Origin: Hemicordylus capensis
Taxonomy: Eukaryota; Chordata; Lepidosauria; Squamata; Cordylidae
Length of the DNA: 64,000 nucleotides
Reading direction: 5' to 3'
Assembly (NCBI RefSeq): GCF_027244095.1
Contig: NC_069660.1
Location: 281,378,863 to 281,442,862 of the forward strand
Each line of letters starts with the position of its first letter. Position 1 is the stretch's first letter. A program made the translations under genes and the position numbers. Below the pieces are notes generated by a model, which did not search any database, was not told the origin of the DNA, and worked only from the letters and a program-made list of their open reading frames with translations. Shown here one piece after another: positions 55,833-64,000 of the stretch.

Positions 55833-56504
55833 TTGTACCTTAAGCAGATAACAGGATGTCCAACTAAACCAGAACATACAGTAAAACCAGATCTTCAACT
55901 GTTTGAAATTAGGAAGTATCTATTGCTTGACATAGTTTGAAATTATTGTTACTATCCTCATTCAAGGACTCATTTCCTCCAGGAGCAGGTTTTTGGCTAA
56001 GAAACGATGACCACATCTCATAAGAACATAAGAAGTCTCCTAGTATATATATTATTATTATTAGCAAGTGTTTCTCATCTTGTCATTGAGAAATAGTTCA
56101 AGAGCCAAAAAATGTTTTCATTTCCGCAAACTGTTGCCTTGTTGGTAAGTCTGTTGCAAGTAATTGCCTCTGAGAGGTGGGGATTGTTCAGAGGGATCAC
56201 CAATTCATTTCATAAAGGCCAGGTACCTTACCAAAGGTTGTTTCGCTCCTGATCTGCATTTGAACCTTTGACCTTGAGGCAACGGGGTTATGAGATTCAT
56301 TACTTCAACCTCCTGATCTTTCAGCCTGAAAGGCACTCTCATTTTTCAGCTACAATAACTCTGGCTAAGGACAAGCAACATTTCTGTATTGTGAAATTAC
56401 ACATCTCAGTTCTTTGAATCCAAAATAACGATCTTGTTTTTCAAAATAAATATGGATACAAAATGAGGAAAGGTTTGTTTTAGTTGTTTAGAAATCTTAT
56501 TAGT
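55833..56504. other. Unassigned sequence
   Basis: No gene is recognised; a short ATTATTATTATT run lies near 56050. Confidence 0.3.
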
Positions 56505-56745
56505 ACTACGAATATTTATACACCACTTTTCAGCAAAAGTGCCGAAAGCGGTTTACACAGATAGATAGACAGATAGATAAGATGATTCCCTGACCCAAAA
56601 GGGTTCACAAGCTAAAAGGAAATATAAGGTAGATACCAGCAACAGCCCCTGGAGGGATGCTGTCCTGGGGCTAGATAGGACAATTGCTCTTCCCCTGATA
56701 AATACAAGATAATCACCACTTTAAAAGGTGCCTCTTTGCTACTTT
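56505..56745 (-). repeat. LINE 3'-UTR-derived repeat
   Basis: It begins ATTTATACACCACTTTTCAG and contains GCGGTTTACACAGATAGA, CCCAAAAGGGTTCACAAGC and CAACAGCCCCTGGAGGGATG. This is the reverse complement of the 34346-34605 unit. Confidence 0.65.
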
Positions 56746-57029
56746 TCTGGGGTTTTGTTTTGCATCCATTGTCTCCCTGATCTACTGGTGCTTTATCATG
56801 ATTTTTTAAACCTGAAAGGGCTTCTTCATTGCATGAAAATGGTATTATTAATTATTACTATTAGTTGTTGTTGTTCTCCTCCTCCTCCTCTGACGAAAAT
56901 CACGAATCATGTAGTATGTAATGATAATGATGTTACCATGGCATCATACAATATACTTGGCTTAATGAAATAAAACTGTTCATTGCTCAATTAAAGTTCT
57001 TGTACATGTGAGCTGGGGGTTTAAATATG

Positions 57030-57266
57030 GGGATGCTCATGGTGCAGCGGGGAAATGCTTGCCTAACAAGCAGAAGGTTGCCAGTTCAAATCCGCGCTAG
57101 TACTTATCAGGCAGCAGTGATATAGGAAGATGCTGAAAGGCATCATCGCCTACTGCACGGGAAGAGGCAGTGGTAAACCCCTCCTGTATTCTACCAAAGA
57201 AAACCACAGGGCTGTGTGGGTGCCAGGAGTCGAAATTGATTTGACAGCATACTTTACCTTTACCTC
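57030..57266 (+). repeat. Sauria-type tRNA-derived SINE
   Basis: The head GGTGCAGCGGGGAAATGC with B-box AGTTCAAATCC (57083-57093) is followed by GCAGTGATATAGGAAGATGC, GGTAAACCCCTCCTGTATTC and a tail ending ACTTTACCTTTACC. Confidence 0.88.
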
Positions 57267-57450
57267 AGCTGAATGCACATCCCTTTGAAAGCAAAGAGCA
57301 CGTGGATATGCATCTGGATGAACATCCCATAAAAAGTAATGCACAGCATCTGCATTGGGATAAACATTTGGATGCTTATTCAATTCCTAAAAACAAGTTT
57401 ATCCATGACTCATTGTAAAATTTCCTCCAATAGCCAAAACAATGGGGTAG

Positions 57451-57670
57451 GGGTGTGTACGGAACCGGTTTGGCCAGTTTGGTTCAAATCCGAACCGGAT
57501 TCAAACTGACCTGGCCTGGTCTGTGTCTGTCTGAACCGGGTCTCGTCTGGTTCGACCACCAAACTGAGTCGAACCAGTTCAGGGGATATACTTGTAAAGG
57601 GGAATCCAGCTCGGTAAAGCAGAGGGGAGCTTGCTTGCCACGCTGGGAAAGCAAGCGGTGGCACTGGTAT
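57451..57670 (+). mobile_element. hAT MITE left end
   Basis: TAGGGGTGTGTACGGAACCGG is the terminus of the family seen at 1448, 4033 and 6898. GAACCGG-rich subterminal repeats follow. No right end is found. Confidence 0.6.
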
Positions 57671-57863
57671 AGAATGTAAGCCAATGTAAACAATGCTAGA
57701 ATGCAGATAATAAAATAATTATTATGTTGTAGTTTAAGGGCAGAGGCCTACACTTCACTGTAAAACAATGTCCATTTTAAATAAATTGAGAAGTTGCCCT
57801 GTTGATACTCATAAACACAGAGGTCCATGTCCATACATGTACACACAGCAGGGGAAAGTGCCT

Positions 57864-57867
57864 ATGT

Positions 57868-57910
<43 letters not shown>

Positions 57911-57921
57911 ACACACACACC
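57864..57921. repeat. (CT)n(CA)n microsatellite
   Basis: About 16 CT units run directly into CA units. Confidence 0.95.
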
Positions 57922-58349
57922 ACTCAGATATGCACATATACACAAATGTACTAAAGCTGTTTCCCACTCCATCTAATAAGAAGTGCCTTTTTGGCTTGTC
58001 TGTACTATCAGAATGTAATTAAGTCCATGAAGATTCAGGTAAGTACACAAGATGTGCATTTAATTAAAAATGAAAATGAGGCTTTGAGTATCAATTGAAG
58101 CTCTATTCAATTATCAGAGAGACTTTTTTTTAACCTCTACTAGTTCTGCTTTATTTAAACACACACACACAGAGCATATGAAATTTACATTTGCACATGA
58201 CACAGTTATTGTCACGTAATCCTGAAATGCATGGGTAATTGGGGAGAAGGCATGGAAAATAAAACATTTGCATAAATTCATGTTGGACCTCCCCCCAGCA
58301 AAACCCTCCCAGAACACAGAATCAATGTATAGCTCACATATGGAAACAA

Positions 58350-59050
58350 TGACATGATTGTTTACTCACTGGTTTTAATGATATTCACTTTCTCCTAATC
58401 GTAATGTGGAAAATGTGAGTGCCAGATGTTAAGCTTTCAGCATATAAGCAATGAACACTGGAAGGTCTATTGAAAGAAATGTCTCCTGACACTAAAATAT
58501 AATGTGACTCTTCAGTTTATTAATGCTGTGTATCTCTCTCTCTTGCAAGAAATAGTTTTATTTGCAACTTAGATTTCCATATTTTAGAGCGGTTTAGCAA
58601 CAAATTTACATATTTCCTGGAATCTGCAGATATAAAACCGGTAAAACACGCCGAGCGTTATTAGACGGTAGATTATAATCCATTACTATTGTTTCAATTA
58701 GCAATGTAAAAGTGACCTGCAGTGTTCGCGTGACCCACTAATGGATTTAAATGCTTTCAAATATTAATGCAGGTTTTCTAAAGATGAATCCCAAACCCAT
58801 TATTCCTGGAATAACTAGGAGCAGAAAAGCTGGCAATGAATGTACATTATATGGAAAGGCTCATGGTTAATTAAATGAATACCTAGCATTACACTAGTCA
58901 CTCTAGTGCTACAAAATTATTTCTCATTGATTTTTACATTCCAAGTCCGTGATTCAATTTACTTCTGCAATTTGTGTTGTTGTGTCAATAAAAGAGAGCT
59001 TCTTGAAGATAGAAGCATTAGAGAGGGATAAAGACATTAACGTCCAATGA
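58350..59050. other. Candidate conserved non-coding block
   Basis: No repeat family, microsatellite or gene is visible in 700 bp. Isolated CpGs (ACACGCCGAGCGTTATTAG) sit within AT-rich text containing TAAT-type cores (GATTATAATCC, TTAATTAAATG, CAATTAGCAATG). This texture is common in vertebrate enhancers, but only alignment to other genomes can show conservation. Confidence 0.35.
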
Positions 59051-59764
59051 AAGCTACGCTTTTCTTATTTATTTTTTTTCATTCTATTGAAATATCATTT
59101 GTAGGCAGCACTTTGTTATGTATTATTAATACAATTTTTGTTTGCTTCCATCTGCTCTCTTCATTCCTTTTTATAGCCAGGGACTGGAATGTTAGTGAAT
59201 GCTTCAGGGTGAGTAGCTATTCCCTCCACCCGCCCAGTAACAACTACTTTCACTATCAAGAACAAAATACCATCAACACTCCTCTCTTATTTCAAGTTAA
59301 ATAAACTAGAAGGGACACATTCAAAGATAAACGAGGTAGTTGGAATCAGGGCAATGCATTATAATTCAACCCCTCCCCCCCCCAATATTTCATAATCCAT
59401 ATATTAAAAAAGAATCTAGAGAAGTGTTTCTCTTTTTGTTGTTGTTTATAAAAATGATGTCAATACGATTTTCTGTTTTTGTTTCATTGGCATGGATTTT
59501 AAAAAATCTCCATTTATTCATATGGAAAGCACTTCTACTGTTGTGCCCTGGGATCACTGATCACCCCCGACCCTGCCCCACATGCTCTCAAAAGGCATTT
59601 TGGAAGTCTGGAATAGTAAGTGATGTGGATTAGGGGGCGGGGGCTGAAGTAGGGAGAGTGGAAACAGTGGAACTCCCCCTGCACAAATGGTTGTGCTTTC
59701 TGCTCACACACAGATATTTTTGGATCCAAGCCATAGGCTGTTCCTAGACTCGTGTGGGATTCTG
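59051..59764. other. Unassigned sequence
   Basis: No gene is recognised. Confidence 0.3.
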
Positions 59765-60108
59765 TCTCACAACTGATATCTGCAGACTGTCCGTCTGCAG
59801 TTGCCACCGGCTTGTCTGGTGGCTACTCAGGGACAGGCCTTCTCCGCTGCTGCCCCGAAGCTTTGGAACTGAAACAAGAGCCTCCCATCTCTGACAACTT
59901 TTAAATATCTGACATTTTTTCAAAAGCAATTGAAAACCCACCTCTTTACCCAAGCTTTTACAGCTTTTTAAATTTTTAGGTTTTAATCTGTTTTTGAGTC
60001 TTAAATTGTTTAAATTGTTTTAAGTTTAGTGTATGTTTTTAACTTGTTTTATGTTATTGTTAACCAGCCAGTGACGAAAGTTTGGGGCGGTGTACAAATT
60101 TGATTTTT
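59765..60108 (+). mobile_element. L2 LINE 3' end, first of two
   Basis: Translation gives LVATQGQAFSAAAPKLWN-like text (with one substitution block) and FQKQLKTHLFTQAF, then a 3' UTR with TTTGGGGCGGTGTACAAATT. The copy starts within the C-terminal region and has no enzymatic domain. Confidence 0.75.
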
Positions 60109-60335
60109 TTTAAAGCCTTTAAAGACACATCTGTTCATCCAGGCTTTTAATTAAATATTGTTTTAATAATTTCAACATTGTTTTGAAATATTATTTATAA
60201 AAAATTTAATTGTTGTAAATGTTTTAACTTTTTCTGTTATTTATTTTATTTTAACTAACATTTTAACTTTTCTGCTGTTTATTTTGCTTTGTTGTAAACC
60301 GCCCAGAGACGTAGGTTTTGGGCAGTATAAAATAT

Positions 60336-60368
<33 letters not shown>

Positions 60369-60371
60369 AAT
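60109..60371 (+). mobile_element. L2 LINE 3' end, second of two
   Basis: It starts with the KAFKDTSVHPGF-like end of ORF2, then GTAAACCGCCCAGAGACGTAG and GGGCAGTATAAAATATG with an (AAAT)n tail. It follows the first copy head to tail, with no spacer. Confidence 0.75.
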
Positions 60372-60897
60372 ATCAGCAATGGTCTTTGTGGTCATAATTG
60401 ATCATCTTTGCAATCCTTCTGTACTTCCAAATGCAGTTGTGGTCCAGTACTCCACACAGTTCAAAGGATTTTGTCCCCTTGGTAGAGGGATATATTATAT
60501 GAAGGGTGGTTCAGTGCACTGAAAAAAACCTGTGCATGTTATTGCTTTCTCAAAACCACTTAATGGATGCTCAGTTTATGCACTTAGTATATTCTCTCCA
60601 CACAAGTGGAATGATAGACTCCTTCTGTTTTATGAAATATAATTTGCTTATCAGCTATGGCCTGCTATGTTTGGATCAAAGGAGACTAACCAGGCATCAC
60701 CTTTTCAATTTTAGAAAGACCAAGGAGGTAGAATATTGCCTGCCATAGACAAGGAGCTACCTTTCATCTGCAACATGGAGGAGGATTTCAAAGCAAAACA
60801 ATATGTCCAACAAGATGCAGAGGAAGATAAGGGTGAATACTTGAACTAGCCTTCAGGCAGCATCTTTGTGAATGCAACTGAATACAGATTTTTTTTT

Positions 60898-60944
<47 letters not shown>

Positions 60945-61334
60945 TTCATTCCAGATTACAATTTGAAAAAGGCTAGGATAAATTTTTAGCATGGAGATTT
61001 GGGGGAGCAAAGAGTTACGTAGGCCTAGATAAAGATAGGGAAGTCCCGGACCTTCTAAGAAATGTTGCTCATCTTGTTAAGAACACTTTTTGCTTCCTTT
61101 GAAAATGCCTTAATATTCTCAAGCAGAGGCCTCCAAATCTGCCTTGACATTTCAGTTTAGGCAAAACAGAGCAGTAATATAGGGTATTAGATAATGCAGG
61201 ACAAACAAAGTAGTTCTACAGAAACCAGCAGTAGCTTGTTTCATAAGGTCTTATTCCCTGTTCACACACTGTTGCAAGCTTCCATGCTACTTCCTGGCAC
61301 AATCTTACTCCGTATGCACAAGTCAGGCAGGGAC
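60372..61334. other. Mostly unassigned; (ATTT)n at 60891-60949
   Basis: No gene is recognised. The long (ATTT)n run at 60891-60949 is not attached to a recognisable LINE end. Confidence 0.35.
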
Positions 61335-61348
61335 CTTGGGAGATTTTT

Positions 61349-61367
61349 GCAGTGCCACCTGCAGTTT
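61349..61367 (-). promoter_or_regulatory. CTCF-like motif, left arm
   Basis: Read on the minus strand this is AAACTGCAGGTGGCACTGC, containing the CTCF core GCAGGTGGCACTG. Binding in vivo is inferred, not shown. Confidence 0.4.
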
Positions 61368-61768
61368 TTACATTCTGAGAAAAACCCACCTATTTTCTGC
61401 TGGCGACCAGTATGGGCGGATTGGGAGGGGGCAGTAAACAATCCTCAAGTGAGGTTCATTCTCACTTCTTTTGCCCAGTCCTGGTTGCCTCACTCTGCCT
61501 TGCCACACCTGGCTGCCGCATTAAACTTTTGCACACAGGCTTGCTCGGCTTCTCAACCCGGCAAACAACCAGCCTGTGAACAAGAGGTTAACACCACAAC
61601 CAGGCATTGCAAGGGAGCCAGGATGGGGCAAGAGGAGTGAGAACAAGCCTCACCTGAGGTTTATTCAATGCCCTCCCAATCCACCCATGCTGGCCGCCCC
61701 CACCTTTTCATTGCTACTTTTGTGGCAACTAGAGAAAAAGGGTGTGTTCTTCTCAGAATGCAAGAGCT

Positions 61769-61787
61769 GGCCAGCAGGTGGCGCTGT
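61769..61787 (+). promoter_or_regulatory. CTCF-like motif, right arm
   Basis: TGGCCAGCAGGTGGCGCTG matches the known vertebrate CTCF consensus TGGCCACCAGGGGGCGCTA at 16 of 19 positions, with the mismatches at tolerated sites. It includes CpG. Confidence 0.6.
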
Positions 61788-61803
61788 GAAAATCACACGA
61801 CAT

Positions 61804-62667
61804 ATTAGCATATGTCTGAAAAATATTTCTGAAAAATCCAGATACCGTCATAAATCATGACTGTAACTAATATTTACTTTAAACTTACAAAAAGAAAAGA
61901 AGAAAACTTAGAAAAAACCAATCATGCTGGATGAAAAAGTTGGGTTACATTGTGTGCTTCAGATGGAGAGAAGAAAGTCAGTGTATGTGCTGGAATGCAA
62001 GAATTAATTAACACATCAACCCCCCCGCCTTCAGGAGCTAATTACAAGTAAATGGAAAAGTTAATACTTTACTTTCTGGCTAGAAATAATCAATTCCTTT
62101 CGCAATTCCAACATGAAGTCCCAGCTTGGCATGAATACAGGGGATACGGTGGCACTAGGAGATAGTGTGGAGCAGCAGCATGTGCTTGGGAAGTAAGACT
62201 GTCCTTAAACTTGTTTGAAAGCTTTGAGAAGTTTATTCTCAACTGGGCAATAAATTCAGTGCCAGCTGATGGCATGAAATAGAGCACAAAATGGCACTCC
62301 TCCCCTCCCTTTTCTTTTTTCTGTTACAATTGCAACCGCATTCCCTTTCATTCTTCAAATCTCTCTCCTTTCCTCTCTCTTTTATTAGGAAGGGAAGAGA
62401 AAATGCAGTGCGGTGCTATTTCATCTCCCTCCCTCTGCAGGCTATTGCTCGTGGGGTGCCTGGATGCTGAGTGGGATGTCATGCCCTCCCTGAGAAGTGG
62501 CCCATAGTCCGACGGCTGAAGCAGCCAGCTTCACCCAACTCCCTGTGTCTGAGCTGCCATTTAATGGCCATTAGTACTGGAACGTAGCATATCTGTGTAC
62601 ATGGGCAAGAAGAGGGATGTTGCCCACTTGCCCTGCCCTTGAGCTCCATGCTTTCAGCTGTGGACCA
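61804..62667. other. Unassigned sequence
   Basis: No gene or repeat family is recognised. Confidence 0.3.
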
Positions 62668-62740
62668 CCCCTGCTAACTGGGCAAAGAGGCACCTTTTTA
62701 ACATGGTGATTCTCTTTATTTAGCAGGGGGAGAGTGCTCA
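62668..62740 (+). repeat. LINE 3'-UTR-derived fragment
   Basis: GGCAAAGAGGCACCTTTTTAA and TTTAGCAGGGGGAGAGTGC match the beginning of the 34346-34605 unit. Confidence 0.6.
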
Positions 62741-63089
62741 GAACACCTGAGACACTGAAAACAACAAAACTCAGTGCCCCATGGGCTTGTGGGTTTGTTG
62801 GCACCCTGTGTGCACTACACCATCACCTGCTCTGGGCCACCTTGGTGTCCCCCAAGTAGAGTTATGGTGCTGCTGAAATTCCCCATTATTCCATATGGGG
62901 GGAAAGCTTAATGACGTGCAAACTTCAGAGGGGGGGATTAAAAGCCACCCATTTCACCAATTTATTTGAAATCTGGTTGATAGCAGGCATCCATTGGGGC
63001 ACTACCAACTGACCCACTCTTATGCCCCCCAAACCCCTTTTCTGCCCCAAATCTGCCACAAAGACATGCCAACCCCCATTGTACCCAGC

Positions 63090-63164
63090 CAAAGGCCATT
63101 GCAGCTGTGGATGTTGGGAGTTGAAGTCAACATCATCTGGAAGTCCCTGCTAGAGGGAACACCG
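63090..63164. mobile_element. Half copy of the palindromic hAT MITE
   Basis: GGATGTTGGGAGTTGAAGTC and CCTGCTAGAGGGAACACCG form the right arm of the 4209-type element. The left arm is missing. Confidence 0.6.
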
Positions 63165-63236
63165 TTTATGGGAGACAAGATGAACTCATATGGACACTTG
63201 ACAAAATAGTTCGGAACAGCTTATCACCAAGTGCTG

Positions 63237-63546
63237 AGGAGGAGAGCTGGTCTTGTGGAAGCAAGCATGACTTATCCCCTTAACTAAGCAAGGTTCCCCC
63301 TGGTTGCATATGAAAGGGAGACCAGAAGTTTGAGCACTGTAAGAGATTCTCCTGAGGGGGTGGAGCCGCTCTGGGAAGAGCAGAAAGTTCCAAGTTCCCT
63401 CCCTGGCAGCATCTCCAAGATAGGGCTGAGAGAGACTCCTGCCTGCAGCCTTGGAGAAGCTGCTGCCAGTCTGTGTAGACAATACCGAGCAAGATGGACC
63501 AATGGTCTGACTCAGTATATAGCAGCTTCCTACGTTCCTATGTTCC
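63237..63546 (+). repeat. 5S-derived SINE, near complete
   Basis: The head GAGGAGAGCTGGTCTTGTGG, the 5S-like TTAACTAAGCAAGGTTCC and GAAAGGGAGACC, the body and the tail CAGCTTCCTACGTTCC are in order. Confidence 0.9.
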
Positions 63547-64000
63547 AACTTCATTTTTTTTAAAAAAGCGACCCCTTTGCCCAATTTCTTTGAAATATGG
63601 GTGGTAGGTTCCTTGCACCCATTGGGCACTACCACCCACCACAACCCACTCTGGGCCACCCTGGTGGCCCCCACCTGGGGAGTTATAACTAAGGCTGCTG
63701 AAATCCCCATTATTCCCTATGGGAAAAAGCTTAAAGACCTGTGAACTTCAAAAATCTTTTAAAAAACAGACCATTGCCCAATTTGGTGGTAGCTTCCTTG
63801 CACCCATTTGGCACTACTACCCAACACAACCTGCTCTGGGCCACACTGGTGTCCCCCTGCCCCCACATGGCACTATAAGGCTGCTGAAATCCCCATTATT
63901 CCCTATGGGAAAAAGCTTAAAGACCCGTGAACTTCAAAAATCTTTTAAAAATCAGACCATCGCCCAATTTGGTGGTAGCTTCCTTACACTCATTTGGCAC

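Larger units (their letters stand above)
61335..61803. mobile_element. Large foldback element
   Basis: Two arms of about 230 bp mirror each other around 61565. Paired blocks include TACATTCTGAGAAAAAC (61370) with TTCTCAGAATGCAAG (61752), GTATGGGCGGATTGGGAGGG (61411) with CCCTCCCAATCCACCCATGC (61671), and CAAGTGAGGTTCATTCTCAC (61446) with GTGAGAACAAGCCTCACCTG (61638). Identity is roughly four in five by eye. The 148-codon frame crossing it is a by-product. Confidence 0.75.
62800..64000. repeat. Satellite, ~187-bp units, interrupted
   Basis: The block CTGCTGAAATCCCCATTATT with CCCTATGGGAAAAAGC recurs at about 62871, 63694 and 63881. Each unit also has CACTCTGGGCCACCCTGGTG and CAATTTGGTGGTAGCTTCC. 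A hAT half-copy and a 5S-SINE sit between the first and second recognisable units. The array continues past the window end. Confidence 0.85.

Noticed and set aside
61194-61640. 148-codon open frame
   Set aside because: It lies across one arm of a palindromic element, and its frame has no family resemblance.

Overview
The window reads as a squamate reptile (lizard or snake) intergenic stretch. The evidence is the repeat community: SINEs with a 5S-rRNA-derived head, tRNA-headed SINEs that share the same body, Sauria-type tRNA SINEs, L2-clade LINEs with (ATTT)n tails, a CR1 3' end, and dense hAT, Harbinger-like and foldback MITEs. I found no exon of a host protein-coding gene, no cellular rRNA or tRNA gene, and no bacterial-type features. 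Every ORF longer than about 100 residues is either transposon-derived or has no recognisable content. The species cannot be named from the sequence.

Layout. 0-8 kb: GC-rich minisatellite, SINE and CR1 pieces, several hAT MITEs, a ~2-kb nested hAT composite (4033-6052) and LINE 3' ends. 8-15 kb: a SINE split by an unclassified ~520-bp insertion, a non-LTR retrotransposon C-terminus with a Cys/His knuckle (about 9.9-10.7 kb), and the most complete element, a ~3-kb L2 LINE (12058-15062). 15-24 kb: quiet AT-rich sequence, then a three-layer nest (MITE containing a SINE containing a MITE) at 18.2-19.4 kb, Harbinger-like MITEs with 3-bp target duplications, and a Tigger/pogo-like MITE. 25-31 kb: L2 end, three related LINE 3' ends in opposing orientation, SINEs and foldbacks.

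32-43 kb: a 5S-SINE, an array of about seven ~146/150-bp tandem units, foldbacks, a broken Ty3/gypsy remnant cut by MITEs (37.7-38.8 kb), and two minus-strand L2 3' ends. 44-57 kb: a long-terminal-inverted-repeat element, a tRNA SINE, microsatellites, a second nested MITE (54.2-55.0 kb) and hAT ends. 58-64 kb: repeat-poor sequence that may be conserved non-coding DNA (58.35-59.05 kb), two L2 tails in tandem, a ~470-bp foldback carrying CTCF-like motifs in both arms, and a ~187-bp satellite interrupted by a SINE.

The window is best read as layered transposon history. LINEs of L2 and CR1 type would have supplied the reverse transcription for their own copies and perhaps some SINEs, and the many MITEs depended on hAT, Harbinger or pogo transposases not encoded here. 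The items most worth a second look are the CTCF-motif foldback, the ~146-bp array with YY1-like motifs, the head-swapped SINE pair, the unclassified insertion at 8 kb, and the candidate conserved non-coding blocks.
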